Assembly: GCF_026283965.1 (NCBI RefSeq)
Contig: NZ_JAPDPD010000005.1
Coordinates: 1-64,000 of the forward strand
Length of the DNA stretch: 64,000 nt
Source: Dyella subtropica
Lineage (GTDB): Bacteria > Pseudomonadota > Gammaproteobacteria > Xanthomonadales > Rhodanobacteraceae
Direction: 5' to 3'
The notes beneath the pieces were generated by a model. The model did no database searches and was not told where the DNA came from. It was given only the letters and a program-made list of their open reading frames with translations. The position numbers were made by a program, and so were the translations under genes. This document shows, piece after piece, positions 42,773 to 52,122 of this stretch. Position 1 is the stretch's first letter. Every line of letters starts with the position of its first letter.

Positions 42773-43687
42773 ATGAGAGACGACCACACCCCTGCCCTGC
42801 GTGCCTTTCATCTGATCGCCCGGCACGGCAGCTTCACCCGCGCCGCGGCCGAGCTGGAGGTGACCGCGTCCGCGCTCAGCCAGACCATGCGGCAGCTGGA
42901 GCAGCGGCTGGGCGTGCGCCTGCTGCAGCGGACCACCCGCCAAGTCGGGCTGACCGAGGCGGGACGGCTGTTCCTCGATCGCATCACCCCGGCTTTGGCA
43001 GTTATCGACGATGCGCTGGACGAACTGCGCCAGCACGGCGATCGGCCGGCCGGCACGCTACGCATCACCGTGCCGCAGATCGTGCTGGACTGGCTGATCG
43101 CCCCCATGCAGGCCGATTTCCTGCGCACGTGGCCGGAGCTGAAGCTGGATGTCGACGTGAATGGCGGGCTGGTCGATCTGGTGGCCGGCGGCTACGATGC
43201 GGGCATCCGGCTCGGCGAGCGGCTGGCACGCGACATGGTCGCCGTGCCAGTAGGTGGCCCCGTGCGCTCGGTGGTGGTCGGCTCGCCCGCTTATTTCGCA
43301 CGGCACAGCCGTCCGCAACATCCGCGCGAGTTGCAGACGCACGCCTGTGTACGCAATCGCTACATCAGCAGCGGCGCCATCTACCGCTGGGAATTTGCGC
43401 AACGCAACCGCTGGTTCGAGATCGACGTGGACGGACCGTTGATCGTCAACGATCCCTCCCTCGCCATCCGCGCCGCACTGGACGGACTCGCGCTCACCCA
43501 TACGCTGGAGCCGGCCGTGCGCGAGCATCTCGCCAACGGCCGGCTCGAAACCGTATTGGATACCTGGCTGCCACCCTACGATGGCTTCTACCTCTACTAC
43601 CCGAGCCGTTTCCAGGTGCCGCCGAAATTGCGCGCCCTCATCGATTTTCTGCGCGAACGGCTGGCGCATGCAGCCGGGACCGCATGA
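42773..43687 (+). CDS. LysR-family regulator
   Basis: The 304-residue regulator has an N-terminal winged helix-turn-helix (FHLIARHGSFTRAAAELEVT, ASALSQTMRQLEQRLGVRLL, RTTRQVGLTEAG) and a periplasmic-binding-like effector domain (GTLRITVPQIVLDWL onward) ending with FYLYYPSRFQVPPKLRALIDFL, typical of the CrgA/YhjC-like subgroup. The 97-bp divergent gap to the aldo/keto reductase gene should hold its binding site and argues that it controls that operon. Confidence 0.94.
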   Translation: MRDDHTPALRAFHLIARHGSFTRAAAELEVTASALSQTMRQLEQRLGVRLLQRTTRQVGLTEAGRLFLDRITPALAVIDDALDELRQHGDRPAGTLRITVPQIVLDWLIAPMQADFLRTWPELKLDVDVNGGLVDLVAGGYDAGIRLGERLARDMVAVPVGGPVRSVVVGSPAYFARHSRPQHPRELQTHACVRNRYISSGAIYRWEFAQRNRWFEIDVDGPLIVNDPSLAIRAALDGLALTHTLEPAVREHLANGRLETVLDTWLPPYDGFYLYYPSRFQVPPKLRALIDFLRERLAHAAGTA

Positions 43688-43756
43688 CCGCGGGGCTCAT
43701 CGGGCGAGGGCCGTGCAAAGACCTTGAACAGACCCTCGCTACGGCATAATGCGCGG

Positions 43757-45331
43757 ATGGCCAAGAAGACCAACGAGCACGCCCCCAAGCTGCTGGTGCG
43801 CCAGGCGACACCTGCCGATGTGCCAGCCCTGGTCGACCTCACCGGTAGCGTTTACACGCCCGAATGGGGGCATTCGGCGGAGATGCTGAGCTCCCAGCAG
43901 ACGCACTTCCCTGAAGGCCAATTCGTGGTCGAGTACGAGAACCGGATCGTGGGCTACTGCGCCACCTTCCGCATCGATGAAGCCACCGCGCTGGCGCCGC
44001 ATACCTGGATGCAGATCACCGGCGGCGGTATGGCCTCGCGCCACAAGCCAGACGGCAATTGGCTGTACGGCATGGAAGTGGTGGTACACCCGGACTACCG
44101 CGGCATGCGCATCGGCCAACGGCTGTATCACGCCCGCAAACGCCTGTGCACCGACCTGAAGCTGCGCGGCATTGTGTTCGGCGGCCGTATCCCGGGCCTG
44201 GCGAAAAACATTCATCGCTACGGTAGCGCCGAGGCTTATGTGCAGGCCGTGGTGGCAGGCAAGCGCCGCGATCTGACCTTGAGTTTTCAGCTGAGCAACG
44301 ATTTCGAACTGATCGGGGTCATCCGTGGCTATGTGCCGTCGGACTACGATTCGCTCGGCTACGCCGCGCATTTGGTATGGCGCAATCCGCGCCTGTTGAA
44401 TCAGCCGGACATTCCGTCGATCCCAACGCCGCAGCGCCTGCCTGATTCGGTGCGCGTGGCCTCGGTGCAGTACCAGCAGCGCCGCATCAAGTCGTTTGAA
44501 GAGTTCGCTACGCAGGTGGAGTACTTCACCGATATTGCCGCGGATTACAGCGCCGACTTCGTGACCTTTCCCGAGCTGATCACGCTACAGCTGCTGTCGA
44601 TCGAGAACGAAGAGCTGTCGCCGGTCGAAGCCATCCGCAAGCTCAGCCAGTACACGCCGCAGGTGAAGGAACTCTTCAGCCGGCTGGCGGTGCACTACAA
44701 CATCAACATCATCGCGGGCTCGCACCCCACCGAGCAGGCCAACGGCGACATTCACAACGTTTGCTACGTGTGCCTGCGCGACGGCTCGATCCACGAGCGC
44801 GAAAAGATCCATCCGACACCAAGCGAGCGCACGGTGTGGAACATCGTCGGCGGCAACAGCGCGGCGACGGTCCAGACGGACTGTGGCCCGATCGGCGTGA
44901 TGATCTGCTACGACTCGGAGTTTCCCGAAGTCGCACGCCATCTCACCGACCAGGGCGCACTGATCCTGTTCGTGCCGTTCTGCACGGATGTGCGCGAAGG
45001 TTATCTGCGCGTGCGCTACTGCTCGCAGGCGCGTGCTATCGAAAATCAATGCTACGTGGTGCTGTCTGGCAACGTTGGCAATCTGCCGGGCGTGAACAAC
45101 TTCGACATCCAGTACGGCCAGAGCTGCATCCTCACGCCTAGCGATTTTCCGTTCGCGCGTGACGGCATCGCGGCCGATTCGCAGCCAAACATCGAAACGG
45201 TGCTGTTCGCCGAACTGCGCCTGGAGAGCCTGGCACGCGCACGCAATGCCGGCGCCGTGCAGAATCTGAAAGACCGCCGTTTCGACCTGTATGAAACCCG
45301 TTGGATGACCAAGCGCGATAGCAAACCATGA
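43757..45331 (+). CDS. GNAT acetyltransferase fused to a carbon-nitrogen hydrolase
   Basis: The 524-residue fusion has an N-terminal GNAT domain (about 10-190; [16 protein letters not shown] is the acetyl-CoA loop) and, from about 220, a nitrilase-superfamily domain with the complete catalytic triad Glu273 (TFPELI), Lys350 (REKIHPTP) and Cys384 ([11 protein letters not shown]). The domain combination is widespread, but the substrates are not established to my knowledge. Its stop overlaps the hutI start (ATGA), so the proteins are made together; amide hydrolysis in histidine breakdown or amide recycling is a possible role (inference). The ATG at 43757 is the first in frame; a TTG at 43724 is less likely. 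Confidence 0.93.
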   Translation: MAKKTNEHAPKLLVRQATPADVPALVDLTGSVYTPEWGHSAEMLSSQQTHFPEGQFVVEYENRIVGYCATFRIDEATALAPHTWMQITGGGMASRHKPDGNWLYGMEVVVHPDYRGMRIGQRLYHARKRLCTDLKLRGIVFGGRIPGLAKNIHRYGSAEAYVQAVVAGKRRDLTLSFQLSNDFELIGVIRGYVPSDYDSLGYAAHLVWRNPRLLNQPDIPSIPTPQRLPDSVRVASVQYQQRRIKSFEEFATQVEYFTDIAADYSADFVTFPELITLQLLSIENEELSPVEAIRKLSQYTPQVKELFSRLAVHYNINIIAGSHPTEQANGDIHNVCYVCLRDGSIHEREKIHPTPSERTVWNIVGGNSAATVQTDCGPIGVMICYDSEFPEVARHLTDQGALILFVPFCTDVREGYLRVRYCSQARAIENQCYVVLSGNVGNLPGVNNFDIQYGQSCILTPSDFPFARDGIAADSQPNIETVLFAELRLESLARARNAGAVQNLKDRRFDLYETRWMTKRDSKP

Positions 45332-46599
45332 GTGATCAGGCCACCACCCGAACAACGCCCTCCGACATGAGCACGTCACCCTGGGATCACCTGCTGCTTG
45401 AAGCCACTCTGGCGACGTTTGTCGGCGATGAACCTTATGGCCTGATCGCGGATGGCGCTATCGCTCTCTCTAACGGACATATCGCCTGGGTCGGCCACCG
45501 GAGCGAACTCCCGCCTGACGCCGTTGATCGTGCCGCCAAGGTCGAGCGCCTCGGCGGTGCGCTGGTTACGCCTGGCCTGATCGATTGCCACACTCATCTG
45601 GTCTTCGGCGGCCACCGCGCGCACGAGTTCGACCTGCGACTCAACGGCGCCAGCTATGAAGCAATTGCCCACGCCGGCGGCGGCATCGTCTCCACCGTCA
45701 AGGCCACGCGCGCGGCCAGTGAGGACGAACTGCTTGCCCAATCGCTGCCTCGCGCTCGCGCCCTGCTCGCCGATGGCGTGACCACGCTTGAAATCAAATC
45801 CGGCTACGGGCTGGAGTTAGAGAGCGAGCGTCGCATGCTGCGGGTGGCGCGACGCATCGGCGAAACGCTGGGCATCACCGTGCGCACGACGTTTCTTGGC
45901 CTGCATGCGCTACCACCCGAGTACAAAGAGCGGCGCGACGCATACGTAGCGCTAGTGTGCGAACAGATGCTGCCTGCACTCGCTGCAGAGGGCCTGGTCG
46001 ACGCCGTCGACGCTTTCTGTGAAAACATCGGCTTCACCCACGAGGAAACCCGGCGCGTGTTCGACTGCGCCAAGGCGCTTGGCCTGCCGGTGAAGCTGCA
46101 TGCGGAGCAGCTGTCCGACCTCGACGGTTCGGCGCTGGTAGCCGAGTACGACGGCCTGTCGGCCGATCATCTGGAATACCTCAGCGATACCGGCATCCGC
46201 GCGATGGCCGCCAAGGGCACGGTGGCCGTGCTGTTGCCGGGCGCGTTCTATGCGCTGCGAGAAACCAAGCTTCCGCCCATCGCCGGTCTGCGCGAACACG
46301 GCACGGCCATGGCCATTGCAACGGACTGCAATCCGGGCACCTCGCCTTTGCTGTCGCTGCGCATGGCCGCCGGCATGGCCTGCACCTTGTTCCGACTCAC
46401 CCCGGAGGAAGCGCTGCGCGGCATCACCGTCAACGCCGCGCGTGCACTGGGCATGCACGACCGCGGCACGCTGGCGATCGGCCAGCATGCGGATCTGGTG
46501 GTGTGGCGTGTCGGCACGCCCGCCGAACTTTGCTACTGGATCGGCGGCGAGCTGGTTCGCGCGGTATATCGTGCGGGCCGGCCCGTCAGCATCGACTGA
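45328..46599 (+). CDS. hutI: imidazolonepropionase
   Basis: The 423-residue amidohydrolase-fold enzyme has [41 protein letters not shown], with the metal HxH, then [26 protein letters not shown] and [10 protein letters not shown] with the metal-binding Asp. It opens the ring of imidazolone-5-propionate to formiminoglutamate, the third step of histidine degradation. The first ATG overlaps the upstream gene; an internal ATG at 45367 would remove a poorly conserved tail of 13 residues. The other known hut gene here, hutU, is 28.7 kb away, so the pathway is split. Confidence 0.96.
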   Translation: MSDQATTRTTPSDMSTSPWDHLLLEATLATFVGDEPYGLIADGAIALSNGHIAWVGHRSELPPDAVDRAAKVERLGGALVTPGLIDCHTHLVFGGHRAHEFDLRLNGASYEAIAHAGGGIVSTVKATRAASEDELLAQSLPRARALLADGVTTLEIKSGYGLELESERRMLRVARRIGETLGITVRTTFLGLHALPPEYKERRDAYVALVCEQMLPALAAEGLVDAVDAFCENIGFTHEETRRVFDCAKALGLPVKLHAEQLSDLDGSALVAEYDGLSADHLEYLSDTGIRAMAAKGTVAVLLPGAFYALRETKLPPIAGLREHGTAMAIATDCNPGTSPLLSLRMAAGMACTLFRLTPEEALRGITVNAARALGMHDRGTLAIGQHADLVVWRVGTPAELCYWIGGELVRAVYRAGRPVSID

Positions 46600-46925
46600 T
46601 GCGACCACTGAGCCGCTATCGCAGGCGACCGTTCTAATCCCTGTCCTATGTCGTGTGCACTAGCCCTATGCCACGCTCAGTCGCCTGTTTGACAGGGTCA
46701 TTTCGAGCCATTCCTGGCAGAGAGACGAACACCATGCTTCCGCTGGGTTCGCTTCGCTGAAGTATCGCGCACGCCCCTAGAAGCAACGCGCGCCCGCAAG
46801 GCGTACACAGAGGGGCGACCTCGATACCGGAATGGCATCGATACGGCGAAACGTCATGCCGCCTGCACAAACGCCCATTCGAATCACCACTCCACCTCGG
46901 GGTGGCGTGTCCCTGAGGAGCGATA
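46600..46925. other. gene-free 326-bp region
   Basis: No ORF worth calling. A small CCACC-TCGG-GGTGG hairpin lies at about 46892-46905, just before the ribosome site of the next gene. No promoter sequence is convincing. Confidence 0.4.
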
Positions 46926-49193
46926 GTGAGGCTTCTGAATTTCCTGGACAGGCAAAGCTCGCCATCGCAGCTGGCAGGGCAGAAAACCAGGGCTTACCGC
47001 TCCGCCTTCCGTATTGTGATGGGCCGCGCATGGGTTGGCGCTGCCTGCCGCTCAATCGGTTTCGCCATTCTCGTCGGCCCGCTGCTCGCTACATGTGCGT
47101 ACCTACCCGACGACGCTAGCCGGGCTCATCTGACCACCAAAGGGAATCCGCAGCCGTCTCCAACCAATTCGGCGACGTCTTTCGCATCGTCGAGAAGCGA
47201 CAGGGACCTCGTCGTCACGACTGACCATGCGACGCGTGCGGAGGCAACCACCGCTGGCGTCAGCCATTCATCACGCAAGGCAGCGGCGACCACACCCGAC
47301 GGGCATGTCATCGGGAATAGCCTTCCTTCTGCATCATCACCGGATGGCGTCACGGCATCCACAGACGATGACGCTATCGAAGCCTTATCCGCATCCCCTG
47401 AAGGCTCTGCGCCCGAAGATCATGCCCTTAGCAAGGCCCCCACGACTGCGCCGGCACCTGTCGAGCCTGTCCCTCAGGGCCCCGAAACCAGGAATGGCGT
47501 TGTCGCGCCATTCGTCCGATACGGCGTGTGGAGCCTGCCACTACTCTTGGCCATCTTCGTGCTGATTCGCATGATGAAACGCCGGTCGCCTCGTCGGCAT
47601 GACCTGAGTCGAAGCCAGCCGAGCTTCGACGACATCCCGGCGGCAAAAATGCACGAGGACTTGCCGAAGCAGGTTTTCGATGCCTTGCCTGTCGAGCCCT
47701 CCGAGCCGCCCCCGCCTGAGCCCTCCACTCGGCTGACTTGGTCGAATGAGCAACCCAGCTTCAGTCAGTGGGAAGGTTGGTACTTCAACATCCCCGTCGA
47801 TGTCTCATCGCGGCAGATTCCCTTTCAGCTGCAGCAGGATCGGGCGAAAGAATGCGCCCCCCGGTGGATTGCACCGGCCGTTTTCGAACCGCAGATCACG
47901 GTCACCGAATACTCGGCGGATAGCGAGGCGACGCCCGAACCTGCTTTGCCGGAAACACTCGTCGACCTATCGCCAGCGGCTATCACTAAGGCCGAAAGTG
48001 CAACGCCAACCACCCTGCTTGATCGGCTCGAACAGATAGCGATATCAACGGGCGACTCATTGCCCTTCTTCTTCATCGAATTGAACGGGCCGCTGCCCAC
48101 GATCGCATGCACAGCCCATCTCCCGAGCACCATGCTTGATGCGCTGGAGACCGTGCTTCTCGAAGCAGTGCAGCAGTGCGAGTCATCCGCTACGTGGCTG
48201 CTCGTGCAACTTCTGATGATGCGCATGGCGCATGCGGGCAAAGCCGACATCGATTCGCTGTACACGCAAGCTTTCGCACTTGCACAAAGCGCTATGGCAA
48301 GCGCCGATCATGACCAGCGGATTCATTGGCAGGCGCGGCTGATCGGCATCGACCTTGCCAGCGTCACCCGCCAGAAAGGCGCTGCCCGCCTCCTGAGCCT
48401 GCGAACCCTGCAGGCACGTTATGCCTCCGACATTCAGCTCGGCGAAGGCCCGGTGCTTCAAGCTTGGATCGATGTGCTTTTGTACTGGGCACACGGTCAG
48501 CTCGGCGACAGCGCCTTGGGCAAATACGCCGAGGCCGAGGCTGTCTGCCAACGCCTGCAGCCCCTCCCCGGCTACGCGGACGATGCGCAACGCCTGTATG
48601 TCAAGGTTCTGGTCCATCGTGCCGCGGTCGAGCAAGGCGGTATCCGCGCCAAAAGTCTCGACACGGCCCAAACCCTCATCGACGCACTGTTCGCACGCCT
48701 GCCCACGGCGGAGATTGCCCTAGCCGTGGCGACCACTTCGCTGGCCAGAGGTCAGGCGCTATCGGCCGAGCAGGCCAAGGAGGCGTATTCGCACGCGCTC
48801 ATGCATGCATTCATCGCCGAGAGCGATCCACGCTGGCGCGCGGACGGCCTGCAATGCAGGCTCGCTATCCAGCTCGCCTACGAGGCACTCCCGAACACAC
48901 CCATTCAAGGCCAGGTCGCGCTCGACCTCTCCCACCGACTTGAAGCCCTGTCGGTGGCTCGACCGGAAACCTTGCAATGCATGGCGCAGGTGTATCTGCG
49001 TCACGCCGATTTCGCACGCGCCTGCCAGCTTTGCGAAGAAGCATGGCGTAGCGGCACCACACCTGCGGCTGCGCTGATGGCGACCTGGCAGGAAGCAAGC
49101 AAGCGATGGGCTGACAGCCTGTCATCACCCAGTTACCGCGCCGCCTGGGAGCAAAGCGAACGACAACGGCGCATCGCCTCTCTCAGGCACTGA
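46926..49193 (+). CDS. large membrane protein with helical (TPR-like) repeats, function unknown
   Basis: The 755-residue protein starts with GTG at 46926 behind AGGAG. An N-terminal hydrophobic stretch ends in LLATCAYLP (a possible lipobox, though far from the start). A Ser/Thr/Pro/Ala-rich low-complexity region (about 65-195) follows, then one clear transmembrane helix (YGVWSLPLLLAIFVLIRMMKRR, about 198-218). A cytoplasmic or periplasmic C-terminal half of about 450 residues has helical pairs (AEAVCQRLQPLPGYADDAQRLY and AQVYLRHADFARACQLCEEAW) like TPR or Sel1 units. The layout recalls FimV-type proteins, but no homologue is named. It is followed by an FkbM gene 38 bp downstream. Confidence 0.75.
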   Translation: MRLLNFLDRQSSPSQLAGQKTRAYRSAFRIVMGRAWVGAACRSIGFAILVGPLLATCAYLPDDASRAHLTTKGNPQPSPTNSATSFASSRSDRDLVVTTDHATRAEATTAGVSHSSRKAAATTPDGHVIGNSLPSASSPDGVTASTDDDAIEALSASPEGSAPEDHALSKAPTTAPAPVEPVPQGPETRNGVVAPFVRYGVWSLPLLLAIFVLIRMMKRRSPRRHDLSRSQPSFDDIPAAKMHEDLPKQVFDALPVEPSEPPPPEPSTRLTWSNEQPSFSQWEGWYFNIPVDVSSRQIPFQLQQDRAKECAPRWIAPAVFEPQITVTEYSADSEATPEPALPETLVDLSPAAITKAESATPTTLLDRLEQIAISTGDSLPFFFIELNGPLPTIACTAHLPSTMLDALETVLLEAVQQCESSATWLLVQLLMMRMAHAGKADIDSLYTQAFALAQSAMASADHDQRIHWQARLIGIDLASVTRQKGAARLLSLRTLQARYASDIQLGEGPVLQAWIDVLLYWAHGQLGDSALGKYAEAEAVCQRLQPLPGYADDAQRLYVKVLVHRAAVEQGGIRAKSLDTAQTLIDALFARLPTAEIALAVATTSLARGQALSAEQAKEAYSHALMHAFIAESDPRWRADGLQCRLAIQLAYEALPNTPIQGQVALDLSHRLEALSVARPETLQCMAQVYLRHADFARACQLCEEAWRSGTTPAAALMATWQEASKRWADSLSSPSYRAAWEQSERQRRIASLRH

Positions 49194-49231
49194 GGCCCCC
49201 TCCCACTACTTCTGACTTACGAGACATCTGC

Positions 49232-49993
49232 ATGAACAACAAGACGATTTCTACGGAACAAACGTCGCGACTCTGGAATACCCGTTACGGTCTGACCACC
49301 GTCGTTCCTCTGGATTGCCCGGCCGCACGCTCGCTGCAGCTATACGGCGAATGGGCCGAGCAGGAGATCGACCTACTGAGCGGCTCGGTCGAGGATGGCC
49401 ACACCGTCCTCGAATTCGGCGGCGACTACGGCGCGCATGCACTGTGGCTGGCACAGGCAGTAGGCACACGCGGTCAGGTGCATGTCGCCGAACCGCGACG
49501 CCTGGCGTTCCAGCAGATGTGCGCGAACGTCGCGATCAACGGACTGACGAATGTCTACACGCATGCGCGCTGGCTCGGTCGCTGCCGCGATCAGGCCCCG
49601 CTTTCCTCGCTACCGGGCAAAGTTGCACAGCGCAACGGCGACGATGAGACCGTCAGCGTCATTACCGTCGACGAGCTTGAGCTCGATGCATTGCATCTGA
49701 TCAAGATCAACGTGCCGGGCGCGCTGATCGATCTGCTGGCCGGTGCGGCGGAAACCATCCGCAAACATCGCCCGATGCTTTACATCCGGCTGGCTGGCAT
49801 CCAGCAAGCCGAAACCGAGGTGCAGGCGATCAAGGATCTGGGCTACCGTTGCTGGTCGCATGTCCCCTATCTCTACAACACAGACAACTATGCCGAGCAG
49901 GCCAGCAACATCTTCCCCGGCTGCGTCTCACAGAACGTGATTGCCTCGCCCGTCGAGAGCCGCTTCGAACTCGAAACCCAGCACGAGCTGTAA
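49232..49993 (+). CDS. FkbM-family methyltransferase
   Basis: The 253-residue protein has the FkbM features VLEFGGDYGAHALWLAQAVG (SAM-binding motif I), VHVAEPRRLAFQQMCANVAING and VDELELDALHLIKINVPGALIDLLAGAAETIRKHRPMLYI. The GGDYGAH loop varies from the usual GANIG. FkbM enzymes O-methylate sugars or polyketide products; the substrate is unknown. It is probably cotranscribed with the preceding unknown membrane protein, from which it may take its role. The ribosome site is weak. Confidence 0.82.
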   Translation: MNNKTISTEQTSRLWNTRYGLTTVVPLDCPAARSLQLYGEWAEQEIDLLSGSVEDGHTVLEFGGDYGAHALWLAQAVGTRGQVHVAEPRRLAFQQMCANVAINGLTNVYTHARWLGRCRDQAPLSSLPGKVAQRNGDDETVSVITVDELELDALHLIKINVPGALIDLLAGAAETIRKHRPMLYIRLAGIQQAETEVQAIKDLGYRCWSHVPYLYNTDNYAEQASNIFPGCVSQNVIASPVESRFELETQHEL

Positions 49994-50024
49994 TTACCCT
50001 CGCGCACGCCACACCCAAACGAAA

Positions 50025-50047
50025 AAGCCCCCGCTAGGCGGGGGCTT
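50025..50047 (-). terminator. intrinsic terminator of the bTHX gene
   Basis: AAGCCCCCGC-TAG-GCGGGGGCTT is a 10-bp stem. On the minus strand it is followed by a T run (AAAAA on the plus strand at 50022-50026). It may also serve the converging FkbM gene. Confidence 0.8.
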
Positions 50048-50069
50048 GGGATGAAGCAGGAACGCTGGA

Positions 50070-50231
50070 TCAGGCCGACTTTTTCTTCGGCGCGGCCTTC
50101 TTGGCGGCGGCCGGCTTGGTCACGGTTTCCTTGGCGCCGACCACGGCCGGCTGCGCACCGTGCGCGCGGGTGTTGCCGTAGCTGCCGCGATAGGTCTTGC
50201 CACGACGGGTCTTGCGATCGCCCTTGCCCAT
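50070..50231 (-). CDS. 30S ribosomal protein bTHX
   Basis: The 53-residue product is too short for the usual ORF limits. It starts MGKGDRKTRRGKTYRGSYGN, the conserved N-terminal part of Thx (S31/bTHX), which stabilises the small-subunit head, and ends with an Ala/Lys-rich extension (AAAKKAAPKKKSA). The ATG at 50231 is preceded by a purine-rich site. The long frame reaching 50537 is not real: its upstream part covers the end of the CDF gene. Confidence 0.9.
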   Translation of the reverse strand: MGKGDRKTRRGKTYRGSYGNTRAHGAQPAVVGAKETVTKPAAAKKAAPKKKSA

Positions 50232-50319
50232 GGGGAACTCCTTGATTCGACGTAAGTTGGACGGTCGAACATCGTAGCAGTGGTGGCTCAAAGCGCAATA
50301 GGCGCTGGAGCTGGGGACC

Positions 50320-51288
50320 CTACGGCCGTTTTGCACCACCGGCGCAACCATGCGCCGGATCGGGGCAGTGACCGGGGTCGATCTGCACGGTGACATGGCG
50401 AATACCAAAGCGTTCTTCGAGCACGCGGTTGATCGCGCCGATGGCGGTGGCGCTATCACCGTCGTCGTGCAATTCGGCATGCACGGTGGCCATGCGCGAG
50501 CCCGACGCCAGCTGCCAGACATGGAGATGGTGCACATCGCTGATCGATGCGTCCGCCGTGCGCAGGGCCGACTCGACCTCCGCGGTGTCCAGCCCTTCGG
50601 GGACGCCTTCCAGCAAAATATGCGCGGAACGTCGCAGCAACCGCCATGCGCTGTTGAGGATCAACAAGGAGACCAGCAGCGACAGCAAGGGGTCGGCCCA
50701 CAGCCAGCCCATCCAACGCACCGCGAGCGCCGCGAGTATCGCCCCCACGGAACCGAGCAGATCGCCGAGCACGTGCAGTGCGGCACCCGCCACATTGACG
50801 TCGTCATGATCGTGGCCATGCAGCGTGCGCAGCACTACCAGGTTCACCACCATCCCCACCGACGCCACGATCAACATGACGCCGGACAGAATGGGATTCG
50901 GCTTGAACAAGCGGTCGATCGCTTCGTAGGCAATAAAGCCCACCAGCGCGAACTGGGTCAGCGCATTGAGAAAACCAGCCAGCACCTCGACACGCCCATA
51001 ACCGTAGCTGCGACGCTCATCCGCCGGGCGTCGAGCCATCCAGGCACCGATCACAGCCAACAGCAAGGCGAGCGAATCGACCATCATGTGACCGGCATCG
51101 GCAAGCAGCGCGAGCGAGCCCGACCAAAAGCCGCCGACCACTTCGGCCACCATCATCACCGTGGTCAGCGCGAAGGCGAACGCGAGCTTGCGTTCGCGAC
51201 CGGTCATGCCGGTGCCGCGCTCATGCGCGTGACCATGGCCATGCGCGTGGTCGTGATGATCGTGTGAGTGGGAGTGCGCGGAATTCAT
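50320..51288 (-). CDS. cation diffusion facilitator (ZitB/CzcD-like zinc exporter)
   Basis: The 322-residue transporter has a His-rich N-terminal tail (HSHSHDHHDHAHGHGHAHE), six membrane helices, the zinc-site motifs HMMVDSLALLLAVIG and HVLGDLLGSVGAIL (HxxxD in TM2 and TM5), and a cytoplasmic C-terminal domain with DVHHLHVWQLASGSRMATVHAEL. It exports Zn2+ (possibly also Cd2+ or Co2+) in exchange for protons. It lies 61 bp downstream of the merC-like gene on the same strand, in the neighbourhood of zur and a Zur box. Confidence 0.93.
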   Translation of the reverse strand: MNSAHSHSHDHHDHAHGHGHAHERGTGMTGRERKLAFAFALTTVMMVAEVVGGFWSGSLALLADAGHMMVDSLALLLAVIGAWMARRPADERRSYGYGRVEVLAGFLNALTQFALVGFIAYEAIDRLFKPNPILSGVMLIVASVGMVVNLVVLRTLHGHDHDDVNVAGAALHVLGDLLGSVGAILAALAVRWMGWLWADPLLSLLVSLLILNSAWRLLRRSAHILLEGVPEGLDTAEVESALRTADASISDVHHLHVWQLASGSRMATVHAELHDDGDSATAIGAINRVLEERFGIRHVTVQIDPGHCPDPAHGCAGGAKRP

Positions 51289-51349
51289 GCGTGAATGCTA
51301 GAAAGCGCACACGCCGTTACACAATCACGATGCTGGGCTATCGCGAGCA

Positions 51350-51778
51350 TCAATGCGCGCAATCGGCGCTGTGCACGTGCCCTTGCTGACGATCCGCACG
51401 CAAATTGATGAAGTGCGCCGATGCCAGCAGCAGACCGCCGCACGTCACCAACGCGCTATGCAAGCCGATCGAATAGCGTTCCGCGAAGGTGACGCCGATC
51501 AACAGAAGCGCGAGGCCAGGCATCGCCAGTCGCAGAGGAAGCATGCGACGGTGCCGGCGATACCCATTGAGCAGGCTGATCAGTGCCAGCGCGCAGGCAA
51601 AGATCACAAAGCCGCGTTCGAAACGATGGTCGGCAAGAAACTCCAGCCCGATCAGCGGCAGCAATGCGAGCACGAACGGCAGCGCCGCGCAGTGGACCGC
51701 ACACAGGAAGGAAGCCGTGGCGCCGACGCGGTCGGCAACCTGCCACCAACGGGATTTGCTCACTTGCTCTGAATCCAT
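51350..51778 (-). CDS. MerC-domain membrane protein, putative zinc-responsive
   Basis: The 142-residue protein has four predicted helices and the MerC signature in RVGATASFLCAVHCAALPFVLALLPLIG with Cys26 and Cys30, and a His-rich C-terminus (QGHVHSADCAH). MerC-domain proteins transport mercury in mer operons; the chromosomal members near Zur or Fur genes are thought to take up or sense zinc. The start at 51778 is chosen from family alignment. A near-consensus Zur box lies 49-71 bp upstream, so repression by Zur in zinc-replete cells is expected. It may be cotranscribed with the CDF gene. Confidence 0.85.
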   Translation of the reverse strand: MDSEQVSKSRWWQVADRVGATASFLCAVHCAALPFVLALLPLIGLEFLADHRFERGFVIFACALALISLLNGYRRHRRMLPLRLAMPGLALLLIGVTFAERYSIGLHSALVTCGGLLLASAHFINLRADRQQGHVHSADCAH

Positions 51779-51826
51779 CGATCTGTCCGGAACGCGAAGC
51801 GTGACGCCTGACCCTCGCACTGGCAA

Positions 51827-51849
51827 GAGATGTTACATTATAACGTAGC
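51827..51849. promoter_or_regulatory. Zur box
   Basis: GAGATGTTACATTATAACGTAGC follows the proteobacterial Zur consensus GAAATGTTATAnTATAACATTTC at 18 of 23 positions, with a palindromic TGTTA-n5-TAACG core. It is located between the zur gene and the merC-like gene, 49 bp before the latter's start. Confidence 0.8.
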
Positions 51850-51965
51850 AAGAATCTACCGAGCCGCCAGCCCATGGCCGCCGCGCTATCGCCCCCCTCT
51901 ACAAACCAGAGTCGAAACAAACGGGGCGCGATGTACACCATCGCGCCCCGCATATGTTGACATCA

Positions 51966-52114
51966 GTAGGAGCGCACCCCGTGCACGACAAACCGGCAGG
52001 AAAGCCGGTTTGCACAGCGCAAGCCGCCCGCAGGGCGAGAGCCATGGATGACCCGAAGACTGATCGGGTAGTGAGCTTCCTTCGGTAGGGTCGCCCACAG
52101 GGTGGGCTCCTACA
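51966..52114. repeat. REP doublet (REPIN-like), second copy
   Basis: GTAGGAGCGCACCCCGTG at the left end and CACAGGGTGGGCTCCTAC at the right end are inverted versions of the motif at 19605. They enclose a further hairpin AACCGGC-AGGAAA-GCCGGTT. The repeat ends 9 bp before the 3' end of zur. It differs from the first copy in sequence, so the two are independent insertions. Confidence 0.75.
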
Positions 52115-52122
52115 GTGGAGGG

